A stretch of DNA of 21,395 nt from Candidatus Gastranaerophilales bacterium (GCA_021199975.1 JAJQHF010000205.1:1-21395); one strand, 5' to 3'. Shown: positions 7,356 to 14,264, counted from the first letter of the stretch. Notes: generated by a model from the sequence alone, not told the origin. Made by a program: numbers and translations.

Positions 7356-7694
7356 ATGAAAAAAATAAATAATTCCAATTTTGAATTATTAGAAGACATT
7401 ATAAAAAATCTTGACTTGAAATATAATCAAGAAGCAAATCAAAATCTTGAACAATTAAAAAATTATTGGAGAGATATTTTAGGAAGTAACCTTTCCAAAT
7501 TATCTAAAGTTTATAATTTTTCTGCCGATAATATATTAACCATAGTATGTGCTGATTCATATGCGGCGAATGAGTTATATTTTGAGAAAGAAAAATTAAT
7601 AAAATACATGAATGAAAAAGTGCAAAATTTGGGAATTATAATAAAAGATATTAAGTTTGATTATAAAAAATGGAAAGAAAACAGCGATGAATAA
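7356..7694 (+). CDS. DUF721/DciA-like protein
   Basis: 112 residues. The pattern YWRDILGSNLSKLSKVYNFSADNILTIVCADSYAANELYFEKEKL fits DUF721: a conserved W, then a region giving L-x-V-x-(s)-xx-WA-x-EL, then a closing beta strand (GIIIKDIKF). DciA proteins load or recruit the replicative helicase DnaB in bacteria lacking DnaC/DnaI. In this copy the usual Trp in the central strand is Tyr (SYAANEL), and an extra 30-residue N-terminal helix precedes the domain. It is transcribed from a promoter directly at the start codon and overlaps the following gene by 8 nt (ATGAATAA), so the surface-protein gene is translated with it. I am fairly sure of the family, less of function. Confidence 0.68.
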   Translation: MKKINNSNFELLEDIIKNLDLKYNQEANQNLEQLKNYWRDILGSNLSKLSKVYNFSADNILTIVCADSYAANELYFEKEKLIKYMNEKVQNLGIIIKDIKFDYKKWKENSDE

Positions 7695-9993
7695 AGCAAA
7701 AAAAGGTTTTTCACTTGCAGAATTATTAATTTCATTACTTGTGATAAGTATAGTATTAGCTGCGGCGATACCGACCCTTTCAAAAAGAATGTCATCTAAT
7801 CGTGAATATATATGGAATTGGTCAACACAAAACAACAGCGCCTATTTCGGAATGGGAAGCAACCAGGGCGCTATCTTAGGGTATAATTCAATTAGTGATT
7901 ATGATACCGCAGATAATACCGCAACAGGAAATAATGAAATTGTAGGTGAAAGTACGACCGATGATATTAGTTCTAGTTATATTCCTAATAGTTATGAAGC
8001 TAGTTTTGATGGTGTAAGTGATAGTAATAATTACAAAGTATCTACTGCTTCAAAATTAGCTATTTATAAAATGAGTACTCAAGATACAGATGATAAGTAT
8101 TATAATTTTATAAATTCTCATATTGCATTTTATACAATTCCCGGTACAGGTGCTACTACCGACAAGATAGAATATGCCGGTCGTTTGGCTATGGATAGTG
8201 ATAATATAGCACTAGGCAAAGGTACACTGCAAAGTATGAGTGCCGGCAATATTGGAGAAAATACTGCTATAGGTCATTTCGCATTATTAAATAATTCAGT
8301 TGGCATAAGAAATACGGCAGTCGGTAAAAAAGCATTGGCTTCTAATGTAGACGGCGACTATAATACAGCTTTAGGGTATGCTTCTTTGTTAAATCTCACC
8401 AAAGCTAACGACGGATCAGAAGACTCATCAGCTACTTTTGAAAATACCTCGGTTGGTGCTTTGTCTTTAGAAAAATTGATATTAGGCAGTCAAAATACAG
8501 CAGTTGGTTCACAGGCTTTAAGGCGCAGCCAATATGGGGTATTCAATACTGCTGTTGGAAGATCAGCACTTATTAATCTTGGGTATAACACCGGTGTTGC
8601 ACATCAACAAAATACGGCAATAGGCAGTTATGCCTGCAGCAATTTATACGATGGTGATAATAATATATGTATAGGCTACCGTGCAGGTAATAGTGTATTG
8701 AATGATTTAAGTAATCAAGATAGTAACGGATTATATATCGGCGGCGATGATAGTGAATACCCTTTAATATCAGGTCATACAGCTAAAGAAGACGATGACT
8801 CAGGTAATATTACAAATGATAAAGAGCTGATAGTAAGTGCAAGGAAAGTTGAATTCAGACCTTATGACGGAGATGAAGACTTGCAGTCATTTGAGGTTTA
8901 TTCAAATTTAGGTACTGATGGCTATACAAACGTCGGGAGTTTAACTAGTTATTCTGTTTTCAATCTTGAAAAAAATTCAAATTCAGGTACGACTACTTCC
9001 TTAGCTTTTGATGCTAATACTTTTGGTAGTGATACAACAACAACTGCCGGTATTTATGCTTTTGATAAACAAAATGCAGCTTTTAATTATGACGGTATTA
9101 GTAGTATTAACAACTATGACAATATATCTATGAATGATAACTTATTATTTGATTTTAGCGATGTTTCTTCATCTTCTGTTGGTATAGAAACACTAAGCAA
9201 TTACAATCTTGTTCTAAATGATAAGTTAACAATTCAAAATAATGATGAAACACCTGCTTTGACAATGGATAGCAGTGGGTTTTCTTTGGTAACATCTAGT
9301 AATAATGAATATTTGTATTTAGATTCAAATGGTTTTACAACAGGGAATAACAATGCTGCTATTACAGTAGACACTACTAATGGTGGTACTATAGCATTAC
9401 ATTCTACAAGCAACAATACTAGTATAACAGTTAGCAGGGATATTACATTATCAACAATCAATACAATAAACTTAGGTGATAGCGGAAATGTAAAAGTAAG
9501 TCAAAATAAACTATATATTAATAGTGGTGATTCTGACATGTATATTGAAGGTAGCTCTATAAAAAATTACGTAGAGAATATTGCACGTAGTGTTAACAAT
9601 AATCAGTCCGACGAACGTTTGAAAAATATTTCGGGTGACTCTACTGCGGGGTTGAAGGAAATTAATGCGCTGGAAGTTAAAAATTATACTTACAAGGCGG
9701 ATAAGGAAAAGACTCCGCATGTCGGTGTAATAGCTCAGCAATTGCAAAAAATATTTCCTAATTCAGTATTTGAAGGCGATGACGGCTATCTTAGAATCAG
9801 AACAGAAGAAATTTTCTACGCAATGGTTAATTCAATAAAAGAACTGTGTACTAAAATTCAGGATTTAACAGCTAAAATAACCGGTCTTGATAAACGCATT
9901 ACAGAGCTTGAAGAACAAAACAAACTCCTTACCGAACAAAATGAAGCCTTCGAAAAACGCCTGGAAAAACTTGAAAAAAAAGCTGCTAAGTAG
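7687..9993 (+). CDS. Prepilin-leader protein with YadA-like head repeats and S74 chaperone domain
   Basis: I choose ATG 7687 (overlap with the previous stop), giving 768 residues; the frame extends upstream to 7657. It begins with a class III prepilin leader, MNKAKKG|FSLAELLISLLV: cleavage after G7, Glu at mature position 5, hydrophobic helix to about residue 30. Residues about 173-334 hold nine copies of a motif like NTAVGSQAL (for example 192, 209, 226, 253, 270, 287, 309), the left-handed beta-roll repeat of trimeric YadA-type heads. Residues about 400-630 are Ser/Asn/Thr-rich beta repeats. The end is a peptidase S74 intramolecular chaperone: SDERLKNI at 641, GVIAQQLQKIFP at 680-691, EGDDGYLRI at 696, then a trimeric coiled coil (719-766). 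S74 domains trimerise and cut themselves off before the Ser (S641 here). There is no outer-membrane barrel, so anchoring must be through the pilin-like helix. Confidence 0.88.
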   Translation: MNKAKKGFSLAELLISLLVISIVLAAAIPTLSKRMSSNREYIWNWSTQNNSAYFGMGSNQGAILGYNSISDYDTADNTATGNNEIVGESTTDDISSSYIPNSYEASFDGVSDSNNYKVSTASKLAIYKMSTQDTDDKYYNFINSHIAFYTIPGTGATTDKIEYAGRLAMDSDNIALGKGTLQSMSAGNIGENTAIGHFALLNNSVGIRNTAVGKKALASNVDGDYNTALGYASLLNLTKANDGSEDSSATFENTSVGALSLEKLILGSQNTAVGSQALRRSQYGVFNTAVGRSALINLGYNTGVAHQQNTAIGSYACSNLYDGDNNICIGYRAGNSVLNDLSNQDSNGLYIGGDDSEYPLISGHTAKEDDDSGNITNDKELIVSARKVEFRPYDGDEDLQSFEVYSNLGTDGYTNVGSLTSYSVFNLEKNSNSGTTTSLAFDANTFGSDTTTTAGIYAFDKQNAAFNYDGISSINNYDNISMNDNLLFDFSDVSSSSVGIETLSNYNLVLNDKLTIQNNDETPALTMDSSGFSLVTSSNNEYLYLDSNGFTTGNNNAAITVDTTNGGTIALHSTSNNTSITVSRDITLSTINTINLGDSGNVKVSQNKLYINSGDSDMYIEGSSIKNYVENIARSVNNNQSDERLKNISGDSTAGLKEINALEVKNYTYKADKEKTPHVGVIAQQLQKIFPNSVFEGDDGYLRIRTEEIFYAMVNSIKELCTKIQDLTAKITGLDKRITELEEQNKLLTEQNEAFEKRLEKLEKKAAK

Positions 9994-9999
9994 TATAAT
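9971..9999 (+). promoter_or_regulatory. Near-consensus promoter for a leaderless transcript
   Basis: TTGAAA (9971-9976), a 17-bp spacer and TATAAT (9994-9999), with the -35 box inside the end of the surface-protein gene. The expected start site (7 nt after the box) is 10006, exactly the A of the next ATG. No Shine-Dalgarno is present. Confidence 0.75.
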
Positions 10000-10005
10000 T
10001 AACTA

Positions 10006-10236
10006 ATGAATAATAATGATAAAGAATTAAAAATACAAAATTTAATTACATTAAGAAATAATTTCTTTAATATTGTTATTGTTTTATCTGGCGGTATAGC
10101 AGGTTTGTTACTAACGTCAGATATAAATTATGTTAAATTTACTATAATTGTAATTGGTATTTATTTTGACATATTATTTATATTAAATGTTCAAGGTTGT
10201 ACATCTCAAATAAAAAATTTAATAGAAGGAAAATAA
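10006..10236 (+). CDS. Small two-helix membrane protein
   Basis: 76 residues with two hydrophobic segments, about 22-39 (FNIVIVLSGGIAGLLLTS) and about 45-62 (KFTIIVIGIYFDILFIL), joined by a short loop and flanked by charged ends. It is probably a small inner-membrane hairpin. It has no Shine-Dalgarno; a near-consensus promoter lies so close that the mRNA should begin at the start codon itself. The stop is followed one base later by a 33-residue membrane peptide gene with a good ribosome-binding site. No family is recognised. Confidence 0.65.
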   Translation: MNNNDKELKIQNLITLRNNFFNIVIVLSGGIAGLLLTSDINYVKFTIIVIGIYFDILFILNVQGCTSQIKNLIEGK

Positions 10237-10237
10237 A

Positions 10238-10339
10238 ATGACATTTCACGATATTGTAGCAACTATTGCGATATTAATATTAACTGTTGTATTTACCTGG
10301 TTTAATAAAGCTTTAAATGATGAAATAAAAAAGATGTAA
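10238..10339 (+). CDS. 33-residue single-helix membrane peptide (paralogue 1)
   Basis: Starts 2 nt after the preceding stop codon with GAAGGA 7 nt upstream. It begins MTFHDIVATIAILILTVVF, then TWFNKALNDEIKKM: one membrane helix with Trp at the interface and a charged tail. It matches the 35-residue peptide at 10806 at about ten of the first 21 positions (MTF, I6, I10, LIL at 13-15, TW at 20-21), so the two are duplicates of one gene family. The size and layout resemble small regulatory subunits or hydrophobic type I toxins; the sequence does not choose between them. Confidence 0.6.
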   Translation: MTFHDIVATIAILILTVVFTWFNKALNDEIKKM

Positions 10340-10432
10340 ATGAAAATATCTAAAAGAAACCGCAAAAAAACTAGGTTTCTATACCATAAAACAGTGCTTG
10401 TCAAACCCTCGAAACTTATTAACCAATTTTAA
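10340..10432 (+). CDS. Possible 30-residue basic peptide
   Basis: ATG immediately after the stop at 10339, open for 30 codons to TAA 10430-10432. It begins MKISKRNRKKTRFLYHK and ten of 30 residues are Lys/Arg. It has no Shine-Dalgarno of its own and would depend on coupling to the upstream peptide. The same DNA can form a 7-bp hairpin (AGAAACC 10355-10361 with GGTTTCT 10374-10380), so it may instead be untranslated. Confidence 0.25.
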   Translation: MKISKRNRKKTRFLYHKTVLVKPSKLINQF

Positions 10433-10444
10433 TATTGTGCGGAT

Positions 10445-10750
10445 ATGAAAGAAAAATTCAGTAAAGAACAAATTGATGAAATGTTAAAAAATTCAACGGA
10501 AGAAATTGTTAATGACAATGAAAATCTAGTTGATGAGTTCGGTAATGTTCATAATGCAGATGAAATTATTAAACAAGCGGAAACTTCCATTTCTAAAAAA
10601 TATCCTAAAGTAAATTTCAGATGGTCTGAATTTGAAATAGCACGGGCTAAGAAAATTGCTGAAAAACTCGGTCTGCCTTATCAGACTTATATTAAATCAC
10701 TTATTAAACAGGGAATGGATAAGGACGAAAAAAAATTAAAAGAAATGTAA
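10445..10750 (+). CDS. CopG/ribbon-helix-helix antitoxin-like protein
   Basis: 101 residues. The C-terminal third (residues about 66-95: WSEFEIARAKKIAEKLGLPYQTYIKSLIKQGMDK) has the (A)-K-x-x-A-x-x-L-G-(L/I)-P-Y-Q-T-x-I pattern of the CopG antitoxin family, a ribbon-helix-helix DNA-binding fold. The N-terminal two-thirds is acidic (EEIVNDNENLVDEFGNVHNADEI). Such proteins are normally antitoxins that repress their own operon and sit beside a BrnT/RelE-type toxin gene; none is seen here. Instead it is flanked by two homologous membrane micro-proteins (10238 and 10806). The ribosome-binding site is poor (GCGGAT just before the ATG). Confidence 0.68.
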   Translation: MKEKFSKEQIDEMLKNSTEEIVNDNENLVDEFGNVHNADEIIKQAETSISKKYPKVNFRWSEFEIARAKKIAEKLGLPYQTYIKSLIKQGMDKDEKKLKEM

Positions 10751-10805
10751 TTCTTTTTTTGTACTAATATAAATTAATTGAAAAGAATATAAAGGAGTTA
10801 AAATA

Positions 10806-10913
10806 ATGACCTTTGATACAATTATAAGAATTATAATGACTTTAATTTTATGCGGTTTGGTAACGTGGGCTTTTCAGCCTATTCAAGCTATAAAAGATTT
10901 GAAAGATAAATAA
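10806..10913 (+). CDS. 35-residue single-helix membrane peptide (paralogue 2)
   Basis: ATG with a strong Shine-Dalgarno (AAAGGAG, 9 nt spacing). The peptide begins MTFDTIIRIIMTLILCG, then LVTWAFQPIQAIKDLKDK: one hydrophobic helix followed by a basic/acidic tail. It is homologous to the 33-residue peptide at 10238 over the helix, and both end the helix with TW. The strong ribosome-binding site and conservation between the copies argue that it is translated. It sits between the RHH-like gene and rqcP. Function unknown. Confidence 0.65.
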   Translation: MTFDTIIRIIMTLILCGLVTWAFQPIQAIKDLKDK

Positions 10914-10925
10914 CATATTAAGTAA

Positions 10926-10953
10926 TTGTTATTTATTTACTGTTTTGTATAAT
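10926..10953 (+). promoter_or_regulatory. Promoter for a leaderless rqcP transcript
   Basis: TTGTTA (10926-10931), a 16-bp spacer and a perfect TATAAT (10948-10953). The expected transcription start is 10960, the A of the rqcP ATG, and no Shine-Dalgarno lies between. Confidence 0.7.
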
Positions 10954-10959
10954 TAAGTT

Positions 10960-11205
10960 ATGAGATTAGATAAATTTTTAAAAGTATCAAGACTTATTAA
11001 AAGAAGAACTGTTGCGAATAAAGTATCGGAGCAGGGGCGAATATATGTTAACGGGGTTATTGCAAAACCTGCAAAACAGCTTAAAGAAGGCGATATAATA
11101 ACTATTGTGCGGGCTGATGCGGAAATAAAAGTTAAAATAATTAAAATACCCGTTAATAATATTTCCGTTCAAGAGGCTTCATCATTATATGAAATTTTGA
11201 ATTAA
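10960..11205 (+). CDS. rqcP: S4-domain RqcP/YabO-like ribosome quality-control protein
   Basis: 81 residues, essentially one S4 RNA-binding domain. MRLDKFLKVSRLIKRRTVANKV is nearly identical to the start of Bacillus RqcP (YabO), followed by GRIYVNGVIAKPAKQLKEGD, the S4 core. RqcP binds the obstructed 50S subunit with RqcH and helps add alanine tails to stalled nascent chains. It lacks the basic C-terminal extension of the related Hsp15 proteins. Its promoter places the transcription start at the ATG. Its stop codon overlaps the stop of the convergent ABC exporter (shared TTA), leaving no space for a terminator. Confidence 0.87.
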   Translation: MRLDKFLKVSRLIKRRTVANKVSEQGRIYVNGVIAKPAKQLKEGDIITIVRADAEIKVKIIKIPVNNISVQEASSLYEILN

Positions 11206-13025
11206 TCCGTATTATCTTCATTAAGCTTAATTCTTGAAAGTTTAACAATTTCTTCAAAGTCGGGGTGTTTTTGGCACAGTTCATCAAATGTTCCGATATC
11301 TATTATTGTACCTTCTTTTATATAAGCTACCCTGTCACAGTTAACAAGGGTGGAAAGCCTGTGTGCAATTGCAATAATAGTTTTATTACCTTTTAATCCG
11401 TCAAGTATTTCGGTCAGTTTATTTTCAATCTTAACATCAAGATTAGCTGTTGCTTCATCAAGAACAATAATTTCAGGATCTCTGTATAATGCACGTGCAA
11501 TACCTATCCTTTGCATTTGTCCTCCTGATAATCCCGTACCGTTTTGAGAAAGTTCAATTTCAAGCCCGTTTTCTGTCTGTTTCAGTTGGTCATATAATTG
11601 AGCTGTTTTAAGGACTTCTTCAACTTTTTCTTTATTTATTTCTTTTCTTTCAATCCCCCACGCAACATTTGTATATATATCGCCGTTTATGGTATTAGTT
11701 TTTTGAGGTACATATCCTATAATATTTCTGAAAGATTGTATATTATCAGAATTTAAACGTTTTTCATCAACATATATGTCTCCTTTATAATCAAGAAGCC
11801 CTAAAAGACAGTCAACAAGAGTACTTTTTCCGGCTCCCGAAAAACCTACAATCCCTATAAACTCTCCTTTTTTTATATCAAAGTTTACATCGTGTAAAAC
11901 ATCCTCTTTTTTATTGTAGGAATAACTTAAATTTCTTATCAGAATGCTGTTATGAAAGCTCATTTTTTCTTTTGTATCTTTATTTTTTGAATAATCATAA
12001 AGACTGTATTCATCATAAAGTTTAAATAGATTTCTTACTTTCGGCAAAGCTAGATTAATATAATTTAGAAAAATTTGGTTTTTATAAATTTGAGGTACAA
12101 CACGGTATATTGCAATAGCAACAATACCAAAGGAAACAAGTATGTTTTCGGGATTTTCGCCGTACTGTGTTAAAATTCCGAAACACAAAATTATCATTGT
12201 GAATATAAATATAATTTCAATAATATATTGCGGCATTAAAGGCATAAGATTGATTTTCTCATTAAAAGGTATAATTTTTCTTGATACGGAATTAAACAGA
12301 TTACAAAAATATTTTTGGCAGCCGTTAATTTTTATATCTTTGATACATAAAAGACTGCTTATAACGGAAGTGTATGCTCCGTTTGTAAGTGCAAATTTCT
12401 TTATACTGAGTTTTTTACTCCACTTTTCAAATAAACTCGATTGTATTGCCCCTGCCACTGCAAAGAAAAATACCGCAATTAATGTAAACATGGGAAGCAT
12501 AAACGTTAAAATAAGAAATACAATTAATACTACAATACTGTTTGAAACAAAGGATATAACTTTTGATACAAAATAAAGCATTATATAATCGATATCACTT
12601 GTAATTTTAGTGATAACACTGCTGTCACGGCGTTGAATATCAGCTTCATAAGGTGCGTAAACGAAAAATTCAAGTATTTTTTCTTTAATTTCAAGCCCCC
12701 ATTGGCTCATCATCTTATTTTGCCAATATTGAATAAAAATACAGCATAAATTTTTTGTGATAATTACACTTGCCATTAATAAACCTATAAACAAAATCAT
12801 GCTGTTAATGGATTCTATATGAAAGTATTGATTAATAAGCATTGCTATAGGGTTATTGACAACTCTGAAAGGATTTACAAGTATCATAATGAAAGGGAAA
12901 ACCATTACAATACCTAAAAATTCCAAAAAACATGTTACAAATGTCATAATAAGCATATAAATCAATTTGAAACTGTAATCTTTCCCGAAATAGCGTAAAA
13001 ATTTAGCAAATTCAACAAAAAACAT
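11202..13025 (-). CDS. ABC exporter, fused membrane and ATPase domains (PglK/MsbA type)
   Basis: 607 residues. Residues 1-340 are the exporter membrane domain with about six helices (near 20-48, 76-100, 155-178, 180-197, 268-286, 296-313). The ATPase follows: Walker A GFSGAGKST (394-402), Q-loop Q441, signature LSGGQ (499-503), Walker B IIVLDE (519-524) with D-loop ATANLD, and switch H555. Full-length half-transporters of this type form homodimers that flip lipid-linked oligosaccharides or lipids across the inner membrane. The N-terminus (LEFLGIVMVFPFIMIL) resembles the PglK oligosaccharide flippase group. A surface-glycan substrate is inferred from that and the glycan genes elsewhere in the window. 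AGGAA precedes the ATG, and an extended -10 box lies at 13050-13058. The HEAT-like gene upstream is on the same strand. Confidence 0.88.
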   Translation of the reverse strand: MFFVEFAKFLRYFGKDYSFKLIYMLIMTFVTCFLEFLGIVMVFPFIMILVNPFRVVNNPIAMLINQYFHIESINSMILFIGLLMASVIITKNLCCIFIQYWQNKMMSQWGLEIKEKILEFFVYAPYEADIQRRDSSVITKITSDIDYIMLYFVSKVISFVSNSIVVLIVFLILTFMLPMFTLIAVFFFAVAGAIQSSLFEKWSKKLSIKKFALTNGAYTSVISSLLCIKDIKINGCQKYFCNLFNSVSRKIIPFNEKINLMPLMPQYIIEIIFIFTMIILCFGILTQYGENPENILVSFGIVAIAIYRVVPQIYKNQIFLNYINLALPKVRNLFKLYDEYSLYDYSKNKDTKEKMSFHNSILIRNLSYSYNKKEDVLHDVNFDIKKGEFIGIVGFSGAGKSTLVDCLLGLLDYKGDIYVDEKRLNSDNIQSFRNIIGYVPQKTNTINGDIYTNVAWGIERKEINKEKVEEVLKTAQLYDQLKQTENGLEIELSQNGTGLSGGQMQRIGIARALYRDPEIIVLDEATANLDVKIENKLTEILDGLKGNKTIIAIAHRLSTLVNCDRVAYIKEGTIIDIGTFDELCQKHPDFEEIVKLSRIKLNEDNTD

Positions 13026-13049
13026 TTATTAATTCCTCATCTCAGCAGA

Positions 13050-13058
13050 ATTATAACA
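13050..13058 (-). promoter_or_regulatory. Extended -10 promoter of the ABC exporter gene
   Basis: Read on the minus strand, TGTTATAAT is a perfect extended -10 (TGnTATAAT). It lies about 25 nt upstream of the exporter ATG and just after the stop codon of the HEAT-like gene. Confidence 0.65.
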
Positions 13059-13075
13059 TAACGGAAGATATCTTT

Positions 13076-13789
13076 TTATAAATATTTCCGAACGTAAATA
13101 TTGTCATCGTCACTCAGTATGTTTAAGATGGATTTGAAACTTTCGTTTTTTTTAGAAAATATATCAGCAGCTTTTGCGGTTTTTTCACGAATTGTATAAT
13201 CATTTGACAGGGCAGAAGTTTTTAAAATTGTTATAAGTTCATCTTTGGGATTAATTTTATCCGCAATGTTTGTTATTGCTTCAAGATTCCAATATAAATT
13301 GAAATTCTTTTTATTTGCGGCATAAGAATGATTTTTTCTTGTATCAATAGCCTTATTCAAGGTTAAATTAATCTCATTAATAATACAGTGATAAAGATAA
13401 TCAGCATTATCAATGTATTTAATTATCTCAATTGTATTTCTGGAAACAGAAGGATTTATATCCGTTATGGCTTTAACAAAAACATTTATAATGTCTTGTT
13501 TTTGAAAAAAAGGTTTGAAATCTTCCTGTTTTATAAGTTCTAAAATTGCATAAGCGGCAGTTTCTCTTACAGGTCCTGTTTGAAGAGTTAAATTTTTGAC
13601 AATAATATCCGCTTCTTTTTGGGAATTTATTTTTTTTATTTCAATTAGACAAAATTGTTTTTTTAAATCGTTATCAGAGTATAATTCATTAATTAAATCT
13701 TCGTGCGAATAACTTTCGCTGCAATATTTAAAGGCAAGCTCAAGCATTTCCATATTCTTGTTATAATTGATTTGTGAATAGTTCTCCAT
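13076..13789 (-). CDS. HEAT-repeat-like alpha-helical protein
   Basis: 237 residues, all-helical in appearance, with recurring HEAT-like motifs: GPVRETAAYAILELI (about 92), NPSVSRNTIEIIKYI (about 131), DYTIREKTAKAADIF (about 196) and DDNIYVRKYL at the very C-terminus. Such repeats stack into a superhelix used for protein contacts. No signal peptide or catalytic motif. The protein ends within what looks like the first helix of another repeat; the stop at 13076-13078 could be natural, or an original longer protein may have been shortened. Its -10 box (TGCTATATT) lies 7 nt before the ATG, so the mRNA would be almost leaderless. It precedes the ABC exporter on the same strand, but that gene has its own promoter. 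Confidence 0.68.
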   Translation of the reverse strand: MENYSQINYNKNMEMLELAFKYCSESYSHEDLINELYSDNDLKKQFCLIEIKKINSQKEADIIVKNLTLQTGPVRETAAYAILELIKQEDFKPFFQKQDIINVFVKAITDINPSVSRNTIEIIKYIDNADYLYHCIINEINLTLNKAIDTRKNHSYAANKKNFNLYWNLEAITNIADKINPKDELITILKTSALSNDYTIREKTAKAADIFSKKNESFKSILNILSDDDNIYVRKYL

Positions 13790-13796
13790 AAAATTT

Positions 13797-13805
13797 AATA
13801 TAGCA
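13797..13805 (-). promoter_or_regulatory. Extended -10 promoter adjacent to the HEAT-like start codon
   Basis: On the minus strand TGCTATATT (TGn plus TATATT) ends 7 nt before the ATG at 13789, predicting transcription start within a base or so of the start codon. Confidence 0.55.
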
Positions 13806-13896
13806 TAACAGGGGGTTAAAAATGAACTTTATTAAATATAGAGTAGTTATATAAATTATAAAGTGGTAAAATAAATAGTGAGAGGCAAGGAATAAT

Positions 13897-14061
13897 ATGA
13901 ACGAAATAATAAATTTTGTGAAAGAAATATTTATGCTTGAAACTAACGAGAAATGCCCTGTAGGATTATGCGGTTTTGAACACAACAATGAAACCCAAAT
14001 TAAACCTGCTGTTAAAAAAGCAAGAAAAAAAGAAATGCGTTTATCCGAATTAATGGAATAG
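13897..14061 (+). CDS. 54-residue protein with CPVGLCGF motif
   Basis: ATG preceded by CAAGGAA (good Shine-Dalgarno, about 7 nt spacing) and open for 54 codons to TAG. The protein reads MNEIINFVKEIFMLETNEKC, then PVGLCGFEHN, then a strongly basic stretch (KPAVKKARKKEMRLSELME). Two Cys (20 and 25) in CPVGLC could bind a metal or form a disulphide. There is no membrane helix. It has its own A/T-rich terminator-like hairpin (14071-14106). No family is recognised; the clear ribosome-binding site and biased composition suggest a real gene. Confidence 0.6.
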   Translation: MNEIINFVKEIFMLETNEKCPVGLCGFEHNNETQIKPAVKKARKKEMRLSELME

Positions 14062-14070
14062 AGGGAGTAG

Positions 14071-14106
14071 AAAAATCCAAAAAATGACAATTTTTTGAGA
14101 TTTTTT
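14071..14106 (+). terminator. A/T-rich hairpin terminator, possibly bidirectional
   Basis: AAAAATC-C-AAAAAA pairs with TTTTTT-G-(A)-GATTTTT around the loop TGACAA, ending in a six-T run. The symmetry gives a T-run on the minus strand as well. The stem has few G-C pairs, so efficiency is uncertain. Confidence 0.5.
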
Positions 14107-14215
14107 AATCCCGACCTAAGGTGTGTGAGATACATGTTGTGTGCGGGATAGCACATAACATGTGTCGAAACCGTTCCCCCGGAGTTTGCGGAAAAATTTT
14201 ACTTTTTTTGCAAAC
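14107..14215. ncRNA. Structured intergenic element, candidate small RNA (strand unresolved)
   Basis: Two strong inverted repeats lie upstream of the ebfC promoter. A 16-bp stem (14129-14144 with 14151-14166, G-U pairs only) closes a six-base loop, GGGATA, that can also pair with ATCCC at 14108-14112 to form a pseudoknot. A 13-bp stem joins 14184-14196 with 14203-14215. On the minus strand the element contains GGGGGAACGGTTTCGACA, resembling the 5' end of tmRNA, but no tag reading frame, T-arm or CCA end is present. It is not obviously coding on either strand. Confidence 0.45.
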
Positions 14216-14235
14216 ACAATAATCAATTTTTTCAC

Positions 14236-14264
14236 TTGCTAAGAAGAAATGCTTGTCTTATAAT
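14236..14264 (+). promoter_or_regulatory. Promoter of the ebfC-recR operon
   Basis: TTGCTA (14236-14241), a 17-bp spacer and a perfect TATAAT (14259-14264). The predicted start near 14271 gives a leader of about 30 nt containing the Shine-Dalgarno TTGGAG (14286-14291). Confidence 0.75.

Noticed and set aside
7687..9993. Classical trimeric autotransporter adhesin
   Set aside because: No C-terminal YadA membrane-anchor barrel and no Sec-type extended signal; the N-terminus is a prepilin leader and the C-terminus is an S74 chaperone.
10445..10750. Classical type II toxin-antitoxin pair
   Set aside because: The antitoxin-like RHH pattern is present, but no BrnT-, RelE- or MazF-like toxin gene adjoins it.
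13761..14156. 131-codon minus-strand open frame
   Set aside because: Covers the structured element, the 54-residue gene on the other strand and the start of the HEAT-like gene. It has no ribosome-binding site and its composition is that of antisense shadow.
14071..14190. Minus-strand tmRNA gene suggested by GGGGGAACGGTTTCGACA
   Set aside because: No tag reading frame, no T-arm and no CCA end on either side, and the sequence after the motif folds on itself instead of leaving helix 2 open. A permuted form was also checked and no acceptor piece lies upstream. Kept only as a structured element.
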